Below are positions 1 to 7,241 of a stretch of DNA of 12,472 nt, piece after piece; within the stretch, counting starts at the first letter, position 1; the number at the start of each line of letters is the position of its first letter. Below the pieces are notes generated by a model. It made no database searches. It was given only the letters and a program-made list of their open reading frames with translations, and was not told the DNA's origin. This DNA comes from Micrococcaceae bacterium (GTDB taxonomy: Bacteria; Actinomycetota; Actinomycetes; Actinomycetales; Micrococcaceae), in NCBI GenBank assembly GCA_003486025.1, contig DNHA01000280.1, positions 44,012 through 56,483 on the forward strand, read 5' to 3'. Made by a program: the position numbers and the translations under genes.

Positions 1-261
1 AGCCTGCGTCTTCGAACTAGACCACACCGTCCACTCAAGAACGTAACTACCCTGAGGATTTATTGGCTAGCGACAGGAAATAGTCGCCGTACATCGCGCC
101 CAGAAAGTCGCACCATCATCCATACTTGATCGTTGATTTCACCTAAGTTCTGAAACCATTCGTTCACCCCATACGCCAGCTATCAGTGATCACATTTTCT
201 AGCTACTGCTGCCGCTCAGAGCCTGGAGGATTATCGACTGACTCGCTGACCGGCGAACGCA

Positions 262-310
262 GAAAAGTTGTCCTTGGCTATTTTGACTAGGAATATTTTC
301 TCAACTTTTC
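262..310. repeat. 9-bp inverted repeat upstream of the DUF3021-like gene
   Basis: GAAAAGTTG at 262-270 is perfectly mirrored by CAACTTTTC at 302-310, with 31 bp between the arms (about 40 bp centre to centre). If transcription starts near 345, the right arm lies about 35-43 bp upstream, on the expected -35 position, and the left arm about 75-83 bp upstream. That spacing fits a regulator bound at two sites on one face of the helix better than an RNA hairpin. This is inference; a chance repeat cannot be excluded. Confidence 0.4.
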
Positions 311-332
311 GCATTATCAGTGCCATTAGCAA

Positions 333-338
333 TAGAAT
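333..338 (+). promoter_or_regulatory. -10 hexamer of a probable leaderless promoter
   Basis: TAGAAT matches the TATAAT consensus at five of six positions and ends six bases before the ATG at 345. Initiation at the usual distance would therefore place the first transcribed base at or next to the A of the start codon. There is no Shine-Dalgarno sequence at a usable distance (only AGG directly against the ATG), as expected for a leaderless mRNA, a common arrangement in Actinobacteria. No good -35 box sits 17 bp upstream; TTGACT at 283-288 is too far away. Confidence 0.45.
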
Positions 339-344
339 CTAGGC

Positions 345-737
345 ATGTCGCCACAACGTCTCGGTCTAATCCTGGCAGGTGTTCCGCTCATAATCTTGGG
401 GTCAATCGGAGTGATGCTGGCCGTTCAAGGCGACTCCATTAACGCGCGCAGCACGTTTGCGGTTGGGGTGATAATCGCTGCGACAAATGGCGCTTCTGTG
501 GTTTACCAAATAGAGCGCTGGACATTAAGACTCCAGTCTTTGATCCATTTTGGAATCATGCTTTGCACAGTCCTACCCGCGCTGTATCTAAGCGGATGGT
601 TCGTTCTCAATGGTCCCTTAGATTACCTGTTGATATTTGGCATATTCTTGATTTCCGGAGCTGTACTCTGGACAGTTTTTTACCTGATCTTCGGAATCAT
701 CCAACCAAGAATCCAAGCCACTCGCCTTCGCAACTAA
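345..737 (+). CDS. DUF3021-like four-helix membrane protein
   Basis: A 130-residue integral membrane protein with four hydrophobic segments at about residues 6-27, 37-55, 63-87 and 92-119, and short polar ends. Length, helix number and the segment around residues 65-88 (SLIHFGI ... LPALYLSGWF) resemble DUF3021 proteins. In Firmicutes these often sit beside LytTR-type response regulators and in some systems restrain them at the membrane. No LytTR gene is visible in this window, so any partner lies beyond the left edge or is absent. The ATG at 345 has no spaced ribosome binding site but follows a -10-like hexamer by six bases, suggesting leaderless translation. The gene stands alone and is followed by over 600 bp without genes. 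The family call is from remembered pattern, and no catalytic residues are evident. Confidence 0.7.
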   Translation: MSPQRLGLILAGVPLIILGSIGVMLAVQGDSINARSTFAVGVIIAATNGASVVYQIERWTLRLQSLIHFGIMLCTVLPALYLSGWFVLNGPLDYLLIFGIFLISGAVLWTVFYLIFGIIQPRIQATRLRN

Positions 738-1303
738 CACTGTCAGCCATATTTTCTTAGCCCTCTCAGGATTGGTATTCCTGTTAGTTCCCCGTTGTCG
801 CACCTCGGTGCTGAATGAGCTGGCAGTTTGCATCCAAGGTACTTGTTGATCTTGCTGGCCGTAAGATCGAACAATCCAGAGAATGCTTCTAGGGCACCTT
901 GATGGCAATTACCCAGAGGTCTCTCCAGCATCGACAAGGTCATCAGCGAACTGGATCCTGAACTCGGGTTGCGTCTAGGGCAACGATCCATCGAAGCACA
1001 CCGGCGCCCGCTCTTTTAGGAACCACAGCTGAACTTTTTCTGCTCGCAATGAAGCGAGCCAACAGAGTTACTCGGCTAGAGCGTTCCCATTTTCTTATGG
1101 AGACTTGCTGAGGGCAAACAGGGTACGGGCACGTTAGGTCTGCCCGGTTTCGCGAGCGGCAAACTGGACAGATAACTCCAGCACATCTGCCTCCCAGGCA
1201 AGGACATTTCCGAAGATCAAGCCCTTATTCCGGACGCTTTCGCCACCGGTGTTCTGCTCCGCGAAGCCGAACTATAGACAATCAACACCTCACGAAAATC
1301 ATG
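738..1303. other. Gene-free stretch, possibly decayed DNA
   Basis: About 570 bp with no supportable gene. Minus-strand frames at 743-991 and 618-908 are open by length only: no ribosome binding site, one overlaps the DUF3021-like gene, and their composition is not protein-like throughout. A 45-codon minus-strand frame without a start (1137-1271) reads more like real protein but is not longer than chance allows. A small hairpin (GCTCGC at 1042-1047 with GCGAGC at 1054-1059) lacks a T-run. The stretch may hold remnants of an eroded gene, but I cannot name one. Confidence 0.4.
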
Positions 1304-1351
1304 AAAAAACGCCCCGGATCAGTGAAATTATCTCACTGTTCCGGGGCGTTT
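1304..1351 (-). terminator. Strong intrinsic terminator after mnmA
   Basis: AAACGCCCCGG (1307-1317) pairs perfectly with CCGGGGCGTTT (1341-1351). The stem continues, across one T-T mismatch, with CAGTGA (1320-1325) against TCACTG (1333-1338), leaving a 7-nt loop. On the minus strand the stem is followed by six T residues (the complement of 1304-1309), the classic rho-independent layout, 15 bp beyond the mnmA stop codon. It could also work on the plus strand, where TTTGTTCTT follows. Confidence 0.92.
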
Positions 1352-1365
1352 GTTCTTACGAGATC

Positions 1366-2499
1366 CTAGCTGACCTTGCTCGAATCCCATGAGGTGGAGC
1401 GTGCTTTGTCGATGGTGGCCTGGCCCAGCACACGGGTACCTTGGTAAACCACCATGGTTTGTCCTGGTGCCACTCCACGCATGCCCTCGGGCAACTGGAC
1501 CACCAAGACGTCAGACCCCTCGCTGCGTTCCATGCGTGCTTTGGCATCCACCGGATCGCCATGGGCACGAACCTGCACCATGCAGTCAAATTCTTCGCCT
1601 GTGATGATCTCTGGAATCGGAACCCCTGCCCAGGAGATACGAATACCGCGCAGCTCATCAACGGAAAGCAAAGCCTCCGGCCCCACGATCACCTTGTTGT
1701 CCTTAGGACGGATTTCCAGCACAAAACGAGGCTTGCCATCCGCTGCTGGCCGGCCCAAGCGAAGCCCCTTGCGCTGGCCAACGGTGAAGGCTTGGGCACC
1801 ACCGTGTTCACCGAGCTGGTTTCCGTCCTGATCGACAATCTCGCCTGGCTTCATGTCGATGCGCTCTGCCAACCAGCCTCGGGTATCACCATCGGGGATG
1901 AAACAAATATCGTAGCTGTCTGGCTTGTTCGCCACGGTCAGACCGCGGGCGGCCGCTTCGGCGCGAACCTCGGCCTTTGAAGGCGTTTCAGCCAGCGGGA
2001 ACATGCAATGATCTAGCTGCTCATGGGTAAGCACACCAAGTACATAGGACTGGTCCTTCGCCCAATCGGCGGCGCGGTGCAATTCCGGGTTGCCTTCCGA
2101 ATCGCGCAGAACCTTGGCATAGTGGCCGGTGCATACCGCGTCAAAGCCCAAAGCCAGGGCCTTTTCCAAAAGCGCGGCAAACTTGATCTTCTCGTTGCAG
2201 CGCATGCATGGGTTTGGCGTGCGTCCAGCTTCGTACTCATCAACGAAGTCCTGGACTACATCTTCGGCAAAACGATCCGAAAAGTCCCAAACGTAGTAAG
2301 GGATCCCTAGTTTGTCGCAAGCACGCCATGCATCATTGGAGTCCTCCAGCGTGCAACAGCCACGTGAACCGGTGCGCAAAGTTCCGGGCATGCGAGAGAG
2401 CGCTAGGTGGACGCCAACCACGTCGTGACCGGCTTCAACCGCACGTGCTGCGGCGACCGCCGAATCGACGCCACCGGACATCGCTGCTAGTACCTTCAT
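1366..2499 (-). CDS. mnmA: tRNA-specific 2-thiouridylase MnmA
   Basis: MnmA activates C2 of the wobble uridine (U34) in tRNAs for Lys, Glu and Gln by adenylation and inserts sulfur to give s2U34. The 377-residue protein has the full family length. The ATP-binding PP-loop SGGVDS is at residues 8-13. The two catalytic cysteines are present in their conserved settings: Cys101 in RCNEKIKF and Cys199 in YDICFIPDG. The tRNA-contacting KDQSYVLG motif is at 148-155, and the C-terminal beta-barrel domains follow from about residue 215. The ATG overlaps the stop codon of the upstream cysteine desulfurase gene in an ATGA (2496-2499), so the two are probably translationally coupled; no good separate ribosome binding site is seen. 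The desulfurase is the obvious sulfur source. A strong terminator lies just downstream, so mnmA closes the operon. Confidence 0.97.
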   Translation of the reverse strand: MKVLAAMSGGVDSAVAAARAVEAGHDVVGVHLALSRMPGTLRTGSRGCCTLEDSNDAWRACDKLGIPYYVWDFSDRFAEDVVQDFVDEYEAGRTPNPCMRCNEKIKFAALLEKALALGFDAVCTGHYAKVLRDSEGNPELHRAADWAKDQSYVLGVLTHEQLDHCMFPLAETPSKAEVRAEAAARGLTVANKPDSYDICFIPDGDTRGWLAERIDMKPGEIVDQDGNQLGEHGGAQAFTVGQRKGLRLGRPAADGKPRFVLEIRPKDNKVIVGPEALLSVDELRGIRISWAGVPIPEIITGEEFDCMVQVRAHGDPVDAKARMERSEGSDVLVVQLPEGMRGVAPGQTMVVYQGTRVLGQATIDKARSTSWDSSKVS

Positions 2500-3731
2500 C
2501 TTGTAAAACCCGTCCCTGCTGTGTGGATACTGCTTTCATCTGCCGCCATACCGGCTTTCTTTGCCCGTTGATAGGCATCTGGCAGAGCTTCTAAAAGTAT
2601 GTCAACGTCTTCACGCCTTGTTCTATGCCCCAAAGTGAAGCGTTGCACACTTCGGGCGCTGCGCGCATCCCGGCCCATAGCCACCAATACGTGCGATGGT
2701 TGCGGTACCCCCGCGGTGCACGCCGAACCGGTGGACGAGGCAATTCCCACCATATCCAAGAGAAATAGCAAGGAATCCCCCTCGCAGTCGGGAAAAGTAA
2801 AATGCAGATTTCCCGGAAGCCGCAGACCGGCATTGTCTTCATCTCGTGGACCATTGAGCACCGCGTCGGGAACAAGCCGCGTAATATTTTGAACCGCGTA
2901 TTCGCGAAGCTCACTCAAACGCGCGCTTTCTGCCGCTAACGTCTCATGGACCGCAGTAGCGGCCGCTGCAAACCCCGCCGCGGCCACGGCGTTCAACGTA
3001 CCTGAACGGAGTTTGCGTTCATGTCCGCCACCGTGCTGAACCGGCATCAGAACTACGTCACGACGCACAAAGAGCGCTCCGATGCCCACCGGACCGCCTA
3101 TTTTATGCGCGCTAACCGCCATGGTCGCCAAACCACTGGCGGCAAAATTTGTGGGTACCGAATCAAAGGCCTGCACCGCATCGCTGTGCACCGGAATGCC
3201 ATATTTTGCGGCAAGCGCGCTGAAGGCAGCCACCGGTTGGATAGTCCCTACCTCATTGTTGGCCCACATGATGGTCCCCAGAGCGATTCGCTCATGGTGT
3301 TCCTCGATGAGTTCCTCCGCCGCCTGCAGGTCCAGCACTCCATCAGCGTCCACCGGCATCCACAAAAGCGTCGCATCGTGGTGGCTTTCCAACCACGCGA
3401 CGGTGTCCAACACTGCGTGATGTTCGATTCCAGCAACCAGGATGCTGCGTGCCAGCGGGTTCTTCTCGGTCCGGTTCCAGAACAGGCCCTTGAGCGCCAA
3501 ATTATCCGATTCGGTTCCACCGGAGGTGAAGATCAGTTCTGTGGGGTGCGCGCCGGCGACCTTCGCAATGGCTGTGCGTGCCTCATCTACGACCCGGTTA
3601 GCCCGGCGGCCGGCCCCATGGAGTGAGGAAGGGTTTCCGGTTTGCGAAAATTGCTCGGTCATAGCCGACAACGCCGCTGGGTTCAGGTCGGTAGTTGCCG
3701 CGTGATCTAGGTATACCGCGGAGTTGTTCAT
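2496..3731 (-). CDS. Cysteine desulfurase (IscS/NifS family)
   Basis: A PLP-dependent class V aminotransferase-fold enzyme that takes sulfur from L-cysteine as an enzyme-bound persulfide and gives alanine. The 411 residues contain the family landmarks: YLDHAATT near the N-terminus (7-14), the GGTESDN phosphate-binding segment (71-77), His104 in GIEHHAVLD, Asp184 in HSDAVQ contacting the cofactor, the Schiff-base Lys210 in SAHKIGG, and the persulfide Cys338 in [10 protein letters not shown] on the mobile loop. The C-terminal [12 protein letters not shown] varies from the usual R-S-L-G-x-x-T-x-x-E/D pattern. The gene overlaps mnmA by 4 bp, so its main client is probably MnmA, by direct transfer since no Tus relay genes are nearby. 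Other clients are possible. A candidate promoter with the -10 about 7 nt from the ATG allows leaderless expression in addition to read-through from 4565. Confidence 0.95.
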   Translation of the reverse strand: MNNSAVYLDHAATTDLNPAALSAMTEQFSQTGNPSSLHGAGRRANRVVDEARTAIAKVAGAHPTELIFTSGGTESDNLALKGLFWNRTEKNPLARSILVAGIEHHAVLDTVAWLESHHDATLLWMPVDADGVLDLQAAEELIEEHHERIALGTIMWANNEVGTIQPVAAFSALAAKYGIPVHSDAVQAFDSVPTNFAASGLATMAVSAHKIGGPVGIGALFVRRDVVLMPVQHGGGHERKLRSGTLNAVAAAGFAAAATAVHETLAAESARLSELREYAVQNITRLVPDAVLNGPRDEDNAGLRLPGNLHFTFPDCEGDSLLFLLDMVGIASSTGSACTAGVPQPSHVLVAMGRDARSARSVQRFTLGHRTRREDVDILLEALPDAYQRAKKAGMAADESSIHTAGTGFTR

Positions 3732-3738
3732 CGTCTTA

Positions 3739-3768
3739 ATGGTACGAGCTTTCCCTACCTAGTTTGAA
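3739..3768 (-). promoter_or_regulatory. Candidate promoter of the desulfurase-mnmA pair
   Basis: On the minus strand TTCAAA (complement of 3763-3768) and TACCAT (complement of 3739-3744) are separated by 18 bp; each matches the vegetative consensus at four of six positions. The -10 ends seven bases before the ATG at 3731, again pointing to a start at the first base of the gene. No Shine-Dalgarno sequence is properly spaced (AGGTAGGG lies about 20 nt away). It overlaps the 3' end of the upstream gene, so it would be an internal operon promoter. Confidence 0.35.
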
Positions 3769-4565
3769 TGGCCAATGCGTGTGAATTGCCCGACTTCAAT
3801 GGCTTCCAGCACAGGATCTGCCAAAATGGCTTCGATAAGTTGTGCCGAGCCACCGATCAGTGTGCAGTCATCATACGGCTCGGTGGAAAGCATCCAACGA
3901 TGATCTTGCGGAAAGGCCAAGGCTGGGCGCTGGCGCTGGGCGCCATCTGCGGTAGTGGCCCACACCGGGTCAGCCAGAAATTCGCCATCTACCTCGAAAA
4001 GCCGATAATTCCGGTAGCCGCCACCAAGTTCCAGGGCAGGCGTCGCCAAAACCTCTGGTGCAAACGCGGGACGCTGCGCCTCGGCGAGCGCCGCAGCTTC
4101 GGCAGCCCGGTTCTCTTCTTCGCTGAGTTCCAGGTCATCCTCATAATCGATCTGGATCCGTTCCCCGCCCTCGATAAAGGCGTAACCTCCCCATAACCCA
4201 GCGACAAAACGATCTTCGGTGTCCGCGGCACTCAGGATCCTGACCAATGCCTGCCACTGCTCAACAGGCAGTTCGTCAACTGGCAGGTCAGTTTCTTCCC
4301 ACGCATCTTCGGTGGCGGGATTACCCTGGGCATCCCAACCGGCAAGGGTTTCAAAAAGATCTGCGGCGGTGAAAATGTGGCCACGGCTCTTCGCGACAGT
4401 CCCCCAGCGCACTGCTTGATCATCTTCGTCATAGGCCGGATGGAGGATCCGCGCGTATCGTTCATAACCGACCGGGATCTGTGCGACGACTGTCAGCGGA
4501 TCGGCGGTGGCGCAGGAATCAACGATCCATTGACCCTGAGTGGCTGAGACATGGGAAAACTGCAT
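3759..4565 (-). CDS. Conserved acidic protein of unknown function
   Basis: A 268-residue soluble protein, strongly acidic, with no signal peptide or membrane segment. I do not recognise a named family. Visible landmarks: GYERYARILHPA at 33-44, WGTVAKSRGH at about 54-63, an aromatic stretch LWGGYAFIEGG at 124-134, a very acidic alanine-rich helix (about 141-163), and a C-terminal pattern WMLSTEPYDDCTLIGGS at 224-240 followed by a predicted helix. I recall similar unnamed proteins in other Actinobacteria, but no function. It lies 27 bp upstream of the cysteine desulfurase on the same strand and so probably heads the desulfurase-mnmA operon, making a role near sulfur transfer or tRNA thiolation a guess from context only. 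The ATG at 4565 lacks a ribosome binding site and follows TAAGCT by six bases, again suggesting a leaderless start. Confidence 0.8.
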   Translation of the reverse strand: MQFSHVSATQGQWIVDSCATADPLTVVAQIPVGYERYARILHPAYDEDDQAVRWGTVAKSRGHIFTAADLFETLAGWDAQGNPATEDAWEETDLPVDELPVEQWQALVRILSAADTEDRFVAGLWGGYAFIEGGERIQIDYEDDLELSEEENRAAEAAALAEAQRPAFAPEVLATPALELGGGYRNYRLFEVDGEFLADPVWATTADGAQRQRPALAFPQDHRWMLSTEPYDDCTLIGGSAQLIEAILADPVLEAIEVGQFTRIGHSN

Positions 4566-4571
4566 GTTACA

Positions 4572-4577
4572 AGCTTA
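4572..4577 (-). promoter_or_regulatory. -10-like hexamer before the acidic protein gene
   Basis: On the minus strand TAAGCT (three of six positions match TATAAT, including the strongly conserved second A and final T) ends six bases before the ATG at 4565, a spacing that puts initiation on the start codon. No convincing -35 box is seen 17 bp upstream, so the evidence is weak alone and gains weight only from the same layout at 345, 3731 and 8319. Confidence 0.25.
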
Positions 4578-4662
4578 ACCAGCAACGGCTCATATCCCGC
4601 ATCGGTGCTGTGTCCAGTGATATGAATGGAGGAAGCACAGCTCAGCGGCGCATCCGCGGATC

Positions 4663-4669
4663 GAGGGAG
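4663..4669 (+). promoter_or_regulatory. Ribosome binding site that fixes the folP2-like start
   Basis: GAGGGAG lies nine bases before the ATG at 4679. The frame is open much further upstream (to 4481), with another ATG at 4622, but neither upstream start has a ribosome binding site and the 4481 start would overlap the 5' part of the divergent acidic protein gene. This site therefore supports 4679. Confidence 0.6.
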
Positions 4670-4678
4670 ACCAGCTCA

Positions 4679-5605
4679 ATGTTTATACCCGAACTCAAGG
4701 TTCCGGTTCACCGATTTTCGCGTCGAAGCATCAACTTTTCCCGCGAAATCGCGGTGATGGCAGTGATCAACCGCACTCCTGATTCGTTCTATGATGCCGG
4801 TTCTACCTTTGGTTTGGACGATGCCGTGGCTTCGGCACTGCAGGCCGTCCAAGCCGGTGCACATTGGGTGGACATTGGTGGAGTACCTTTTTCCCCTGGT
4901 CCGGAATTACCTTGGCAGGAAGAAGCTGAGCGCATCGTCCCGGTGATCCGGGCTGTACGCGAGCAGAGCGATGTGGTGATTTCCGCCGACACCTTCTTGC
5001 CTGAGGTTGCCCAAGCAGCCATTGACGCTGGAGCCGATGCCATCAACGACACCACGGGCCTAGCTTATCCGCAACTGGCTGAGGTAGTGGCCCGCAACAA
5101 TGTCCATTTGGTGTTGACGCACTCGCTCGCTAAGCCACGCACCATCTACCCACATCCGCAGTACCAAGATGTAATAGCGGAGGTCCGCAATTACCTGGAG
5201 CAAAAAGTGCAGCTTGCTTTGGACGCTGGCATCGATGAGTCAAAAATCATTATTGACCCGGGTCATGATCTGAACAAGAACACTCGGCACACGTTGGATA
5301 TCACCGCAAATTTCGAAGCAGTTGCCGCGTTGGGCTATCCGGCGCTTGCGGCAGTTTCGAATAAGGACTTCATCGGTGAAACTCTTGACCTGCCAAAGTC
5401 TGAGCGTTTAGTCGGCTCAATGGTGGCGGCCACCATGTGCATTATGGGTGGAGCCAGAATCATTAGAATGCATAATATCGTCGAGTCGGTTCAGACCGTC
5501 CGGCTGATCGAAGCAGCTCAAGGCTGGCGCGACCCTGCCTACCAAATTCACAACATGGGTGAGGTTAATCCACCGGCTCATCCAGCACGAGAAACCAGCA
5601 GATAG
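4679..5605 (+). CDS. folP: FolP2-type dihydropteroate synthase homologue
   Basis: A 308-residue TIM-barrel protein of the pterin-binding/dihydropteroate synthase family; classical members join a pterin diphosphate to p-aminobenzoate in folate synthesis. Visible: INRTPDSFYD (30-39), DIGG (65-68), SADT (102-105), IND (122-124), IDPGHDLNKN (192-201), SNKDFIGE (227-234) and the RxH pair Arg263/His265. The substrate loop, normally GGxSTRPG, reads GGVPFSPG (67-74), so the conserved Ser-Thr-Arg is missing. This loop, NRTPDSFYD and SNKDxxGETL closely resemble mycobacterial FolP2, a paralogue distinct from true FolP1 and reported not to act as a normal dihydropteroate synthase. I infer a FolP2-like protein rather than the housekeeping enzyme. 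It is followed after 9 bp by a folate-reductase-fold gene in the same direction, probably one operon. Confidence 0.88.
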   Translation: MFIPELKVPVHRFSRRSINFSREIAVMAVINRTPDSFYDAGSTFGLDDAVASALQAVQAGAHWVDIGGVPFSPGPELPWQEEAERIVPVIRAVREQSDVVISADTFLPEVAQAAIDAGADAINDTTGLAYPQLAEVVARNNVHLVLTHSLAKPRTIYPHPQYQDVIAEVRNYLEQKVQLALDAGIDESKIIIDPGHDLNKNTRHTLDITANFEAVAALGYPALAAVSNKDFIGETLDLPKSERLVGSMVAATMCIMGGARIIRMHNIVESVQTVRLIEAAQGWRDPAYQIHNMGEVNPPAHPARETSR

Positions 5606-5614
5606 GATCACCCC

Positions 5615-6352
5615 TTGCGTTCACTGCTTCCTGAATCATCGCCCATAGTTGACGATGCGCATCTCTTAACGCGGTATGCCGCATCGCAACGTCCGTTCAT
5701 CCGGTTTAATTTCATCTCCAGCGTTGATGGAAGTGCCCAGCGCGAGGGACTGTCTGGAGGATTGGGAAGTCCCGGCGATAAGCGCATCTTCGGTCTGCTT
5801 CGCCGCTTCGCCGATGTCATCGTCGTCGGGGCCGGAACCGTCCGTGCCGAAGGCTACGCAGGTGATCTAGTTGGTGCCGAGGACATTGCATGGCGGCAAG
5901 CGCGCGGGATGACGGCTCAGCCGGTATTGGCTATCGTTTCGCATGGGCTGCATCTGAAACCGGATAACGAAGTCTTCACGCTCAGCCCGGTACCGGTATT
6001 GCTCTTTACCAGCGCAGAGATTACTGCGGAGGATCGTGCGCGTTTCCCCGCACAGGTTGAAGTCATTCAAGTTACCGAAGTGAATGAAGGCTGCGACCCA
6101 CAGGAAATCGTTGAAATCCTCACTTCTAGGGGACTTGAGTTCATCCATGCCGAGGGTGGCCCGCATCTGCTGGGCCAGTTCATCGCTGCAGACCGTCTCG
6201 ATTCGTTGTGCGTGAGCTTTTCCCCCATGGTGCTCGCCGGTTCCGGGCAAAGGATCGCCCATGGCCCACGGGAAGCGGTCCGGCACCTACGCTTGCATTC
6301 ATTATGTGAAGAAGACTCGATGCTCTTCAGCGACTATCGGCGCCGGGAATAA
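5615..6352 (+). CDS. RibD-C/dihydrofolate-reductase-fold reductase (Rv2671-like)
   Basis: A 245-residue NADPH-type reductase of the RibD C-terminal superfamily, which includes the riboflavin-pathway pyrimidine reductase and shares the dihydrofolate reductase fold. Motifs: NFISSVDG (32-39), GSPGDKRIF (51-59), VGAGTVRAEGY (71-81) and the glycine motif EGGPHLLGQF (180-189). The order and wording match mycobacterial Rv2671, which can replace dihydrofolate reductase and is linked to p-aminosalicylate resistance; a RibD deaminase domain is absent. The start is TTG at 5615, preceded at seven bases by AGGA (5604-5607) that overlaps the stop of the upstream gene, so the two are probably co-transcribed and coupled. 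Next to a FolP2-like protein, a pterin or folate substrate is more attractive than riboflavin synthesis, but that is inference. Its last 26 bp overlap the convergent lipid kinase gene. Confidence 0.88.
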   Translation: MRSLLPESSPIVDDAHLLTRYAASQRPFIRFNFISSVDGSAQREGLSGGLGSPGDKRIFGLLRRFADVIVVGAGTVRAEGYAGDLVGAEDIAWRQARGMTAQPVLAIVSHGLHLKPDNEVFTLSPVPVLLFTSAEITAEDRARFPAQVEVIQVTEVNEGCDPQEIVEILTSRGLEFIHAEGGPHLLGQFIAADRLDSLCVSFSPMVLAGSGQRIAHGPREAVRHLRLHSLCEEDSMLFSDYRRRE

Positions 6353-7241
6353 GCAAGAGCGCATGCTGTAGCACCGAGAGTTCAAAATCACCGTGCCCAA
6401 GAAGCTCGCCGTCCGCATAGCTGGCTTCCGTCGTTTGCACGTTGACTTGTGAACTGCGAGCAATTACCCGGTATGGATGCTTTCTGCCGCTGAGGATATG
6501 TCCTACGTACGGCAACACCTTAAGTAATCGGTTTCCGCTGACCAAGGAGATATCCGCTAGCCCATCGGTGTAATCCGCCTGGGGGAACAAGGTAATCCCG
6601 CCACCTAACGAGCGAATATTGGCAACGCTGGCGGCATATATTTGCCCTCGGAAGTCGAATTCTTCGCTGTGCACCGCGGTCTGGTGAGGTTGCAGCTTCG
6701 GTAAGCTGAGCACCAGTCCGACCAGGTAACGCAGCGCACCGAGGCTTCGCGGTAATTTATTGGCTCGTCCATTCACCAAGCCTTCAAACCCCCACGACAC
6801 AGCACCGATGGCGAGCTTGGTCTGCGAATCTTGGTTGGCAAATTTCAGTTCAAGCAAATCTACTGGCTTGGCTTCGATGCCTCCGGTCAGGAAGCGAGCA
6901 ACGTCCTGTAGCGTTTGCTCGACTGTCCGGGCTGAGGACATTCTCCAGGTGTCGTTTCCGCTGCCGGCCGGGACGATCCCCATGGGAGTACGTGTTTGGG
7001 CCAGATGCTTGATTACATGGTGGATCAGCCCATCCCCGCCGACAACGACTACGGCGTCGGCTTGACCGAGGGCCTTACCAAGCTCGCTGCCGGAAATCTT
7101 CGACGTATCCACCCTTCGGGCACGCAAGCCCAAGGAGGAAAGCAGCGTTTCAAGTTCTTCGACGCGACGCGCGCCTAGCCCCTTACCTGAATTGGGATGA
7201 AAGACGAGATGGATACGCTGATATTCAGCCGGTGGGACCAT
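6327..7241 (-). CDS. Diacylglycerol kinase-type lipid kinase
   Basis: A soluble, membrane-associating lipid kinase of the DAGK catalytic (DgkB/YegS) family that phosphorylates a lipid hydroxyl with ATP. Numbered from the ATG at 7241 (304 residues): HPNSGKG (15-21), the nucleotide motif VVVGGDGLIHHV (65-76, Leu in place of the usual Thr of GGDGT, as in some actinobacterial members), PAGSGNDTWR (91-100), and a C-terminal beta domain with YADGELLG (about 275-282) and a final LLLIPG. A TTG four codons upstream (7253) is possible; neither has a Shine-Dalgarno sequence, and TATTGT eight bases before the ATG could serve a near-leaderless transcript. The 3' end overlaps the convergent reductase gene by 26 bp. 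Whether the substrate is diacylglycerol, a phosphatidylinositol precursor or sphingoid-like lipid cannot be told. Confidence 0.9.
   Translation of the reverse strand: MVPPAEYQRIHLVFHPNSGKGLGARRVEELETLLSSLGLRARRVDTSKISGSELGKALGQADAVVVVGGDGLIHHVIKHLAQTRTPMGIVPAGSGNDTWRMSSARTVEQTLQDVARFLTGGIEAKPVDLLELKFANQDSQTKLAIGAVSWGFEGLVNGRANKLPRSLGALRYLVGLVLSLPKLQPHQTAVHSEEFDFRGQIYAASVANIRSLGGGITLFPQADYTDGLADISLVSGNRLLKVLPYVGHILSGRKHPYRVIARSSQVNVQTTEASYADGELLGHGDFELSVLQHALLLIPGADSR

Larger units (their letters stand above)
1..344. other. Gene-free stretch before the first gene
   Basis: All six frames are broken by frequent stops and I found no ORF of convincing length. The longest sensible piece is a 35-codon minus-strand frame at 60-167 with a GTG start and no ribosome binding site; I do not call it a gene. 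The last about 80 bp hold an inverted repeat (262-270 with 302-310) and a -10-like hexamer (333-338) serving the gene at 345. I saw no tRNA, transposase remnant or riboswitch pattern. Confidence 0.5.

Noticed and set aside
1..30. tRNA T-loop-like TTCGAA on the minus strand
   Set aside because: No anticodon arm, acceptor pairing or D-arm could be built around it.
60..167. 35-codon minus-strand frame with GTG start and protein-like wording
   Set aside because: No ribosome binding site or promoter, very short, and a frame of this length is expected by chance.
743..991. 82-codon minus-strand frame (and the overlapping 618-908 frame) in the gene-poor region
   Set aside because: No ribosome binding site, no recognisable family, and one overlaps a better-supported gene; a FADD-like motif in a neighbouring frame briefly suggested a reverse transcriptase remnant but nothing around it fits.
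1042..1059. Small hairpin GCTCGC/GCGAGC as a terminator
   Set aside because: A six-pair stem with no T-run on either strand and no gene ending beside it.
1441..1980. Long plus-strand frames opposite mnmA and others opposite the desulfurase, PIG-L and HtrA genes
   Set aside because: They are shadows on the opposite strand of well-supported genes, with no family features or ribosome binding sites.
4481..4678. Upstream extension of the FolP2-like frame to 4481
   Set aside because: It would overlap the divergent acidic protein gene, has no ribosome binding site, and its translation does not look like the family; GAGGGAG supports 4679.
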